Shown here piece after piece: positions 56,946 to 64,000 of a DNA stretch of 64,000 nt; within the stretch, counting starts at the first letter, position 1; each line of letters starts with the position of its first letter. The notes below the pieces were generated by a model. The model had not been told where the DNA came from, searched no databases, and saw only the letters and a list, made by a program, of their open reading frames with translations. The stretch is from Paraburkholderia fungorum (GTDB lineage Bacteria > Pseudomonadota > Gammaproteobacteria > Burkholderiales > Burkholderiaceae): contig NZ_FNKP01000002.1 of NCBI RefSeq assembly GCF_900099835.1, forward strand, positions 186,001-250,000, in the 5' to 3' direction. The translations under genes were made by a program, and so were the position numbers.

Positions 56946-58445
56946 ATGGACGCTTCCAGCATCCTCGCCGACCTCGGCATCGCGCACGCGGCGCAGGCCG
57001 GCGATCTCGCGGTTCATTCGCCCATCACCGGCGAACTCATTGGCCGCGTGGCCATCAACACGGTGGCGGAAGTGGACACGGCCCTCGCCAATGCGAAGCA
57101 CGCGTACACGGCGTGGCGTAACGTGCCCGCGCCGCGTCGCGGCGAACTGGTGCGACTGCTCGGCAATCGTCTGCGTGAAAAGAAGCAGGCGCTGGGCAGC
57201 ATCATCACGCTCGAAACCGGCAAGATCCTCCAGGAAGGCATGGGCGAAGTGCAGGAAATGATCGACATCTGCGATTTCGCGGTCGGTCTGTCGCGCCAGT
57301 TGTACGGCCTGACCATCGCGTCGGAACGGCCGGGTCACCGGATGGCGGAAACCTGGCATCCCATGGGCACCTGCGTCGTGATTTCGGCGTTCAATTTTCC
57401 GGCAGCGGTTTGGTCGTGGAACGCGGCGCTCGCGCTGGTCTGCGGCAACTCGGTGATCTGGAAGCCGTCCGAGAAGACGCCGCTGACCGCGCTCGCCGTC
57501 AATCAGATTCTCAACGAAGCGCTGCAGGAATTCGGTGACGCACCCGCCGGCCTGACCGCGCTGATCAACGGCGGCCGCGACGTGGGCGCGAAGCTGGTGG
57601 CGGACCCGCGCGCGTCGATCGTCAGCGCGACCGGCAGCACCGAAATGGGCCGCACGGTCGGCGTGGAAGTGGCGAAGCGCTTCGGGCGCTCGCTGCTGGA
57701 ACTCGGCGGCAATAACGCGGGCATCGTCACGCAAACCGCCGACCACGAACTCGCGATGCGCGGCATCCTGTTCTCGGCGGTGGGGACGGCGGGGCAGCGC
57801 TGCACGTCGTTGCGGCGTCTGTTCGTGCACGACAGCGTGTACGACAAAACCATCGAACGTCTGACGCAGCTTTATCGCAAGGTGCCGCTCGGCAATCCGC
57901 TCGAAAAAGGCACGCTGATGGGCCCGCTGATCGACCAGCAATCGTATGCGCGCATGCAGGAAGCGCTGCAACAGGCCACAGCCGAGGGCGGCAAGGTGCA
58001 CGGCGGCGAGCGCGTCGAGGTAAGGGGCTACGAGGGCGGTTACTACGTGCGCCCGGCGATCGTCGAAATGCCGTCGCAAACGGCGGTCGTGCTGAAGGAA
58101 ACTTTCGCGCCGATCCTGTACGTGCTGCGCTACACCGATTTCGCCGACGCCGTCGAAGCGAACAATGCAGCGGTTCACGGTCTGTCGTCGTGCGTGTTTA
58201 CCACCGACCTGCGCGAAGCCGAGCGTTTCCTGTCCGATTCGGGCAGCGATTGCGGCATTGCGAACGTGAATATCGGGCCGAGCGGCGCTGAAATCGGCGG
58301 CGCGTTCGGCGGCGAGAAGGAAACCGGCGGCGGCCGCGAGTCGGGCTCGGATGCGTGGAAGGCCTACATGCGTCGCGCGACCAACACGGTCAACTATTCG
58401 TCGGCATTGCCGCTCGCGCAGGGGATCGATTTCAATATCGATTGA
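56946..58445 (+). CDS. ALDH7-family dehydrogenase, probable L-aminoadipate-semialdehyde dehydrogenase (AmaB-like)
   Basis: NAD-dependent aldehyde dehydrogenase of 499 residues in the antiquitin/ALDH7 group. Catalytic Cys286 is in GTAGQRCTSLRR, base Glu252 in LLELGGNNAG, and the family C-terminus GGGRESGSDAWKAYMRR is complete. This group oxidises piperideine-6-carboxylate/aminoadipate semialdehyde in lysine breakdown through pipecolate. The FAD oxidase next door supports that role. AAGGGG lies about 8 nt before the ATG. A 7-bp inverted repeat just upstream may be its operator. Confidence 0.88.
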   Translation: MDASSILADLGIAHAAQAGDLAVHSPITGELIGRVAINTVAEVDTALANAKHAYTAWRNVPAPRRGELVRLLGNRLREKKQALGSIITLETGKILQEGMGEVQEMIDICDFAVGLSRQLYGLTIASERPGHRMAETWHPMGTCVVISAFNFPAAVWSWNAALALVCGNSVIWKPSEKTPLTALAVNQILNEALQEFGDAPAGLTALINGGRDVGAKLVADPRASIVSATGSTEMGRTVGVEVAKRFGRSLLELGGNNAGIVTQTADHELAMRGILFSAVGTAGQRCTSLRRLFVHDSVYDKTIERLTQLYRKVPLGNPLEKGTLMGPLIDQQSYARMQEALQQATAEGGKVHGGERVEVRGYEGGYYVRPAIVEMPSQTAVVLKETFAPILYVLRYTDFADAVEANNAAVHGLSSCVFTTDLREAERFLSDSGSDCGIANVNIGPSGAEIGGAFGGEKETGGGRESGSDAWKAYMRRATNTVNYSSALPLAQGIDFNID

Positions 58446-58586
58446 TCGAGCGGGTTTTGGCGAAGCGCGGTGGCGGCGAGAGCTTAAATTTCGTCGCCGC
58501 GCTTTGTCTGAGCTGCCGTACACCCAGGCAATCCGTTTGCGCCGCCCGGCGTTTTCAGAGCGGCCACGCTATTCGTGGAGTAAGAC

Positions 58587-59759
58587 GTGAGTTCCAAAGT
58601 CGTGATCGTCGGCGGTGGGGTGATCGGCAGCTCGATTGCGTATTTCTTGCGGCTGTCCGATCCGACAGTCAGCGTCACGGTGATAGAGCGCGATCCGACT
58701 TACGCGAGTTCGTCGTCGGCGTTGTCGGCGGCATCGATCCGCCAGCAATTCTCCACGCCGCTTTCCATTCAGATGTCGCTGTTCGGCATTGAGTTTTTAC
58801 GCTCGATTGGCGAGCGGCTCGAAGTCGACGGTACGCAACCGTCGATCGATCTGCACGAAGGCGGCTATCTCTTTCTCGCGACGCCCGTAGGCATGCCGAC
58901 GCTGCGTGAAAACCACGCGCTGCAAACGCGTCTTGGCGCGGATATCAGCCTGCTCGACACACATGGCTTGCAGGCGCGCTTTCCGTGGCTCAATACCGAA
59001 GACCTCGCGGCGGGTGCGTACGGTGAAAGCGGCGAGGGCTGGTTCGACGGCTACGGTCTGGTGCAGGCGCTGCGCAAAAAAGCGCAGGCGCTCGGCGCGC
59101 GTTATGTCGCTGCCGATATCACGGCGATGCATCGCACAGGCAATCGCGTCACGCATGTGCAGAGCGCGAACGGCGAAACCTTCGCGTGCGACGTGGTGGT
59201 GAACGCCGGCGGTGCGTGGTCGCGCAAAATCGCGCAGATGGTCGGCATCGATCTGCCGGTTTACGCGCGGCGGCGGAGTATTTTCAATGTCACGTCGCCG
59301 GCGAAACTCGAACGGTGCCCGTTACTGATCGATCCCAGCGGCGTGTATTTCCGGCCCGAAGGGCAATCGTTTATATGCGGCACGTCGCCTTCCGCCGATA
59401 ACGACCCAGACGATCTGCCGCTCGACGAGGTCGATCACGCGTTGTTCGACGAGGTGATCTGGCCGACGCTTGCGCATCGCGTGCCGCAATTCGAGGCGCT
59501 GCGGGTGCAGAACTGCTGGTCCGGCTATTACGAGTACAACGTGCTCGACCAGAACGCGGTCATCGGCTATCACCCTGACGTCGCCAACTGCATTTTCGCC
59601 AACGGTTTTAGCGGCCACGGTTTGCAGCAGGGACCGGCAACGGGTCGTGGCATCAGCGAACTCATTTTGCACGGACGCTATACGACACTCGATCTGGATT
59701 CATTGAGCTTCGCGCGCGTGCTTGAAGACCGGCCGATAGTGGAAAAAAACGTCGTATAG
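58587..59759 (+). CDS. FAD-dependent amino-acid oxidoreductase (DAO family, AmaA-like)
   Basis: Flavoenzyme of 390 residues with an N-terminal Rossmann FAD motif (VVIVGGGVIGSSIAYFL) and the DAO-family C-terminus (NCWSGYYEYNVLDQNAVIG; ANGFSGHGLQQGPATGRGI). It resembles sarcosine oxidase-like proteins such as AmaA, which oxidises L-pipecolate to the substrate of AmaB. Pairing with the ALDH7 gene, 141 bp upstream, fits the lysine-pipecolate route; the precise amine substrate is inferred. The start is GTG with GGAG 8 nt upstream. Confidence 0.8.
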   Translation: MSSKVVIVGGGVIGSSIAYFLRLSDPTVSVTVIERDPTYASSSSALSAASIRQQFSTPLSIQMSLFGIEFLRSIGERLEVDGTQPSIDLHEGGYLFLATPVGMPTLRENHALQTRLGADISLLDTHGLQARFPWLNTEDLAAGAYGESGEGWFDGYGLVQALRKKAQALGARYVAADITAMHRTGNRVTHVQSANGETFACDVVVNAGGAWSRKIAQMVGIDLPVYARRRSIFNVTSPAKLERCPLLIDPSGVYFRPEGQSFICGTSPSADNDPDDLPLDEVDHALFDEVIWPTLAHRVPQFEALRVQNCWSGYYEYNVLDQNAVIGYHPDVANCIFANGFSGHGLQQGPATGRGISELILHGRYTTLDLDSLSFARVLEDRPIVEKNVV

Positions 59760-60337
59760 ACGCGCGAGTAATGCAGATTTAAAACGCGTCCGTTTTTCAT
59801 TCGCCGGTATCAAACGGAATGGATGTTTTTTGCGGGTGTTGTATCTCGAAAAATAATATTCACGCAGCCCCGCGTTCCGGTTCTTTCCATGTGACTCGAC
59901 GGACCATTATCCAAACCGGCTTGCGGAGAATGGAACCGCTGTTTGACTGCTCTTGTCCTCGCCAATTAAAAATTTGCGGAAAATGCGCCATACAGGCAGG
60001 GCGGGATCCGGTAATTTGTGCGGATAAACGCGATTCGGCGGTATTCCGCATCAGCTGGAATAGGCAGGCGCAGTCTCCCAACGGAGTTTTATCGCACTCG
60101 CAACGATTTAACCCGATTGGGCGAAGCTAATAGATACTCGCGTTGACGCGCTTATAAACAGGCTTTGAATTCTCACCGTGCCACCGCAGAAAAGTCAGTC
60201 GTTTGTTAAATGACATGCGAATACTGGCTAATAGTCAAAAACATCGGTTATCATCGCTGCCCTTGGAGATTGATTAAGCGCGCTTAATCCGTCACGCATC
60301 TACGTTAATACCGTCGCATCGAACCAGAAGAAATCAG
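59760..60337. other. Intergenic region upstream of the yfaATS-like operon
   Basis: About 580 bp with lower GC than the surroundings. Open frames here are short and have poor codon use. Nothing recognisable is seen apart from AT-rich stretches near 60190-60300 that could hold the operon promoter. Confidence 0.4.
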
Positions 60338-62128
60338 ATGAAGATGTCGCGTAAAAACATTGCAATCCTGGTAGTCGGTCTTCTGATCGTAACCGGCGTG
60401 GTTATTCAGGCGGTGTGGCGTCCGTTTGCGCATCGCAAGGCGACCGGCACCGAAGCACTGGCGTTCGATATTCATCGTCCCGACGCGGTGATCGACAGCG
60501 AGGCGCTGTCGCGTCTGCCGCGCGATATTCTGCGTGTGCCACTGCTGCACGACGTGCTCACACAAGACTTCGTCGACTATTACGAGTCGGACAACACGCG
60601 GCTCTCAGCCGAAGGCGCATTGCGGCGGCTCGCGTTCGAGCATCAACTCGACTGGCGCGAAGAACTGATACGCCGCGTCTTCGACGAACCCGCGCACGTA
60701 TTGCTGTGGCGCTCGCCCGACGGCCGCCTCGGCTACTGGGTCATGTCCATGCATCGCAACGGCCTGGCCAAACTGCTGCAAGGCATCGGCAACGTCGCCG
60801 CCAGCGATTCGCAATTGAGCCAGGTCGCCAAGCTATCCGGCGGCGTACCCGTCTACGCATTGAAGCTGGCGGTGGGGCGCACGCTGCTGTTCGCCACGAA
60901 AGACGACCGCCTCGTGGTGCTGTCCGCGCCCGGCGTGCTACTCGACGAAAAGGGCGGCTTGCTGAGCGACCGCGCCGATGCCGTGTCCGCGATGCTGTCG
61001 TCGGGTCACGACGATTCGGCGAGCGCCTATCAACTCGATGCGGCCGGCGATACGCCGAAGGGGCATCGGCTGGTGGTGTCGGCGAACTATCTGTCGTTCG
61101 GTTATCAGGCGTTTTTCTCCGGCATCAACGCGTTGCGCTTCGATTTTTCGTCGAATGGCAATGCTGCGGCGAACTGGCAGACCTCGGCGCTGATCGACCC
61201 GGACAAGCTGCCGCAACAGTGGAACAGCGCCGATTTGTGGCGCGCGTTGCCGGCCAATCCGGCGGCCTGTACGAGCTTGCCGGCGGACTGGAAAGAGGCG
61301 TCGGGCCTGCTAGGCAAGGTGACGGCGGATGCAGGCGGCGCGACTGCTATCGGCGATCAACTGACCGGCCCCGCGGCCGTGTGCTGGTACGCAAAGTCGA
61401 CGCTGGTCGCGCCGGTTTTCGTCGCGCGCGTGAAAACGCAGGACGCGGCGAGCGTCGCAGCGTTGAAGAGCGCGCTTGGCAAGACGTTTGGCGACGTGAT
61501 CGGCGCTTATGAAGCCAAGGCCGCTAATGCCGCTAACGCCGATTCGGGTTATCGGCGGTTGCCGGTCACGACGAAAGAGCAGGGCGCGGATGTCACCGTG
61601 TGGCAACGGCCCGTGAGCGCGCGCTCCGGGACGGCGCTGGCGAGCAAGGCCTCGTTCGCGTCGCAGTTGTCGGCGGAGCGGTATTTCCCCGTGACGCTCG
61701 CGCTCGCTCACGGTTACCTGATTTTTTCGCCGGACAGCCGCCTCGTCGACGACACGCTCGCCGTGCTCGACAAGCGCTACCCGGCGCTCGCCGACACGCT
61801 CGCGCCGCAGCGTCTGCCGCGCACGATCCTGACGTTGACACCTTCGTCGGCGGCGACGCTGGTCGAACGCGAGGCGGCCTCCGCGTTGCCGGTCGATCAG
61901 GAAGCGGTGTTCCGCAATGCGTCGCGCACGCATCTGGTGCCGAAGCTGCATGCGCTCGCGCACTATCCGCCGGTTTCGCTGACGCTGCCGCAACATCTGC
62001 CGGGTTCGGCGGGATGGGTGCCGGTGGAATGGTGGTTCGATCGCACGAAGGGCGAAGCGGGTTCGGCCGATGCAGGCGCGGGTGCGCTGGATGCGCCTGC
62101 GGATCAACCCGGCACAGAGGGCGATTGA
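60338..62128 (+). CDS. yfaA: DUF2138-family protein (YfaA-like)
   Basis: Predicted inner-membrane-anchored protein of 596 residues: one N-terminal helix (residues 9-26) then a large periplasmic part. It matches the DUF2138/YfaA family by its opening AFDIHRPDAVIDSEALSRLP and by FVDYYESDNTRLSAEGALRRL. Its biochemical role is unknown; it is the first gene of an operon with a DUF1175 protein and an alpha-2-macroglobulin, the same order as yfaA-yfaT-yfaS in E. coli. The next gene starts directly at its stop. Confidence 0.82.
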   Translation: MKMSRKNIAILVVGLLIVTGVVIQAVWRPFAHRKATGTEALAFDIHRPDAVIDSEALSRLPRDILRVPLLHDVLTQDFVDYYESDNTRLSAEGALRRLAFEHQLDWREELIRRVFDEPAHVLLWRSPDGRLGYWVMSMHRNGLAKLLQGIGNVAASDSQLSQVAKLSGGVPVYALKLAVGRTLLFATKDDRLVVLSAPGVLLDEKGGLLSDRADAVSAMLSSGHDDSASAYQLDAAGDTPKGHRLVVSANYLSFGYQAFFSGINALRFDFSSNGNAAANWQTSALIDPDKLPQQWNSADLWRALPANPAACTSLPADWKEASGLLGKVTADAGGATAIGDQLTGPAAVCWYAKSTLVAPVFVARVKTQDAASVAALKSALGKTFGDVIGAYEAKAANAANADSGYRRLPVTTKEQGADVTVWQRPVSARSGTALASKASFASQLSAERYFPVTLALAHGYLIFSPDSRLVDDTLAVLDKRYPALADTLAPQRLPRTILTLTPSSAATLVEREAASALPVDQEAVFRNASRTHLVPKLHALAHYPPVSLTLPQHLPGSAGWVPVEWWFDRTKGEAGSADAGAGALDAPADQPGTEGD

Positions 62129-62968
62129 GTGCGCCGCGCTCGCGTTTTGCGCGCGGAGGCTGAGACGCTGGCGGCGCGTGTGATTGCGGCGGCTGAGCGG
62201 CTGCGCCGTTGCCGCGTCGCCGCGCGTGCTGTCGGCGAGACGTCTCATGTGCGTGCAGCGCCAGGCACGCGCCACGCGCCCGTTCCCGCCCGCCGCACCT
62301 GGCTCGCACACGCCGCGTCCCTGATCGCTCTGGCTAGCCTCGCGCCCTACGCGCACGCGCTCACCTCAGCCACCGCTTCACCCGATCCCGACGCGCTCTC
62401 ACCCGAACAATCCGCGGCATTCCGCGCGTGGTTCGTGCGCATCGTCGATCAGCAGATGCGGCGCGGCCCCACGCCGCGCTGGACCCAACGCGATTGCGCG
62501 GGCCTCGTGCGCTTCGCGGTCGGCGAAACGTTGAAGCCGCACGACACCAAATGGCTGCGCGCAAACGGCATGACCGGCCTCGCGGATACCGGCAGCATGC
62601 CGCCTGAACTGCAACTGTCCGCGTCGCAACGCACGCTCGCGAATCGCTGGACGCAACTCGACGGATCGACCGGCGCGTATGCGTCGGCGATTGCGCTGAT
62701 TCAACGCAACAGCCGTTTTGTCTCGAAGGACGTCAACCAGGCGCTGCCCGGCGACCTGCTGTTCTTCGATCAGGGCGACGACCAGCATCTGATGATCTGG
62801 CTGGATCGCTACATCGCTTATCACACAGGCACCGTGACGCCGGCCGATACCGGTCTGCGCGCGGTCGCCGTTTCCGACCTGATGCAATGGAAAGATTCCC
62901 GCTGGCAGCCGCTCGACGGCAATCCGAACTTCGTGGGCGTGTTCCGTCTGGACTTTTTGACACCATGA
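62129..62968 (+). CDS. yfaT: DUF1175-family protein (YfaT-like)
   Basis: Exported protein of 279 residues from GTG 62129, immediately after the upstream stop. A hydrophobic signal segment lies at about residues 60-77 ([16 protein letters not shown]), so the first 40 residues are odd for a signal peptide and a GTG at 62249 may be the true start. The conserved domain has [19 protein letters not shown] and [19 protein letters not shown], an NlpC/P60-like arrangement with Cys and His in order. The role is unknown; it overlaps the macroglobulin gene by 4 nt. Confidence 0.8.
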   Translation: MRRARVLRAEAETLAARVIAAAERLRRCRVAARAVGETSHVRAAPGTRHAPVPARRTWLAHAASLIALASLAPYAHALTSATASPDPDALSPEQSAAFRAWFVRIVDQQMRRGPTPRWTQRDCAGLVRFAVGETLKPHDTKWLRANGMTGLADTGSMPPELQLSASQRTLANRWTQLDGSTGAYASAIALIQRNSRFVSKDVNQALPGDLLFFDQGDDQHLMIWLDRYIAYHTGTVTPADTGLRAVAVSDLMQWKDSRWQPLDGNPNFVGVFRLDFLTP

Positions 62969-64000
62969 GCCGAATGAATTCCGTCACCTCATCGAAGGGC
63001 TGGTTTGCCAATGCGCGCCGTCGCGCGACATTCATGTTCGCGGCATTGTTCGCGACGCTGACGCTCGCGGTGGCGCCGCCATCCGCCTATGCCGACGACA
63101 GCGCATCGAGCAGCGCCGCCGATACCAGCATCGCCGCGAATCCGACCTTGCAGAGCGCGCCGTCGAGCAACTTCAATTCGCAGAAAGTCGACGGCCAGCC
63201 GTTCTTCCTGCTCTCCGACGCGAGCTTCGGCAGCGATCAGGTCGCGCAGGTGCGGCTCGAAGCGCCGGGCCGCGACTTCAAGGACACGCTGCAAGGCTAT
63301 GGCGGCGCGGATATCGTCGTTTATCGCGTGCCGAAACCGCTGGAGTTTTTGAAGGCGCAGAAGAACCTGCATCGGCTGAACGTTGCGCCGAATTATCAGG
63401 GCGAAGGGCTCGCCAACACGCTCGCGTATTTGTGGGACCGCTGGTACACCGAGGCACGCCGCGCCTGGCAGCGCGTGCTGTCGTTTGCGACCCGCAGCAA
63501 GGCGACCGAAGCCGCGCCGCAATTCAAACTGGGCGAACAGACCGGCGCGCCGACGCACTTCGAGCAGAACTCGCAATTTGCGCCGCTGAAAGGCTACGAC
63601 GTGACCGCGCGTTTCCGCTACCCGATCTGGGATGCGAAGGTGATCGAGCCGCCCAAGGGCGTGGATCTCGCGGGCAGCAGTAGCAATTTCATCGAAGCCA
63701 GTTCCGGCAACGTGATGATTCCGGTCGGCAAGCTGCCGCCGGGGCTGTATATCGTCGAGGCGGTGATCGGCAACTATCGCGCGCATACGCTGCTGTTCGT
63801 GTCGGACACGGTGGCGGTCGTGAAAGCGGCGTCGAGCGGGATGCTGGTATGGACCACGCGGCGCGATAACGGCAAGCCCGTCGCAAATACAGACGTGAGC
63901 TGGACCGACGGCGTCGGCGTATTGCAGAGCGGCACGACCGGCAGCGACGGCGCGCTGGTGCTGCAGCACGTGAGCCCCGAGCGCAGCTATGTGCTGGGCG
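62965..64000 (+). CDS. yfaS: Alpha-2-macroglobulin family protein (YfaS-like), 3' end outside window
   Basis: Start of a large periplasmic protein; 345 residues are visible and the frame stays open at the right edge. An N-terminal signal ([21 protein letters not shown]) is followed by the region [20 protein letters not shown] and MG-type beta domains ([40 protein letters not shown]). Bacterial macroglobulins are thought to trap foreign proteases. The thioester site, if any, lies outside the window. It overlaps the DUF1175 gene by ATGA. Confidence 0.85.
   Translation, partial: MSRMNSVTSSKGWFANARRRATFMFAALFATLTLAVAPPSAYADDSASSSAADTSIAANPTLQSAPSSNFNSQKVDGQPFFLLSDASFGSDQVAQVRLEAPGRDFKDTLQGYGGADIVVYRVPKPLEFLKAQKNLHRLNVAPNYQGEGLANTLAYLWDRWYTEARRAWQRVLSFATRSKATEAAPQFKLGEQTGAPTHFEQNSQFAPLKGYDVTARFRYPIWDAKVIEPPKGVDLAGSSSNFIEASSGNVMIPVGKLPPGLYIVEAVIGNYRAHTLLFVSDTVAVVKAASSGMLVWTTRRDNGKPVANTDVSWTDGVGVLQSGTTGSDGALVLQHVSPERSYVLG

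Noticed and set aside
59819..60130. Plus-strand frame of 103 codons rich in Cys
   Set aside because: Lower-GC non-coding character, no ribosome site and no recognisable family.

Overview
The window is GC-rich Gram-negative DNA with a complete rrn operon. The rRNA, the porin types and the gene families (CbtAB under a cobalamin riboswitch, FUSC efflux operons, KaiC beside a hybrid kinase) point to a Burkholderiales chromosome, most likely Paraburkholderia. This placement is by recognition of families; no database search was made. I see no insertion sequence, prophage, CRISPR array or integron.

Layout. 1-3.9 kb: end of a D-xylose ABC transporter operon (xylFGH). 4.1-6.9 kb: a two-subunit, Tat-exported molybdenum hydroxylase of the isoquinoline oxidoreductase type. 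7.1-12.7 kb: a minus-strand five-gene efflux operon (MarR, FUSC permease, DUF1656, HlyD adaptor, outer-membrane factor) with a SlyA-like operator. 13.0-16.2 kb: a KaiC-like double ATPase coupled to a soluble hybrid histidine kinase. 16.3-22.0 kb: a LysR regulator divergent from a porin, an exported alpha/beta hydrolase, an MHS-type transporter and a cytosolic paralogue of the same hydrolase, which looks like a two-compartment ester or amide uptake system. 22.2-24.5 kb: a small secreted protein, a degenerate histidine phosphatase, and a cobalamin riboswitch before cbtB-cbtA. 24.8-26.7 kb: a second FUSC protein. 27.3-33.0 kb: rrn operon (16S, tRNA-Ile, tRNA-Ala, 23S, 5S). 33.4-39.9 kb: a mixed region with hmp/norR for nitric oxide detoxification.

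40.0-54.0 kb is the most notable region. It holds what looks like a complete sulfoquinovose (6-deoxy-6-sulfoglucose) catabolic locus of the sulfo-Entner-Doudoroff type: LacI regulator, SMP-30 lactonase, sulfolactaldehyde-type dehydrogenase, Na+/solute symporter, GH31 sulfoquinovosidase, TauE-type exporter, IlvD/Edd dehydratase, HpcH/HpaI aldolase, aldose epimerase, SDR dehydrogenase and porin. The GH31 protein carries the K-E-R-W-Y sulfonate-pocket set known from one sulfoquinovosidase clade, which ties the locus to sulfoquinovose rather than an ordinary sugar. The same 14-bp perfect palindrome lies before the lactonase gene and before the symporter gene and is the likely LacI operator. The symporter appears to start at ATT.

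54.1-64 kb: a SetA-like MFS protein, a sterol-desaturase-family protein, an ALDH7/FAD-oxidase pair resembling AmaB/AmaA of lysine-pipecolate catabolism, and the start of a yfaA-yfaT-yfaS (alpha-2-macroglobulin) operon that runs off the window.
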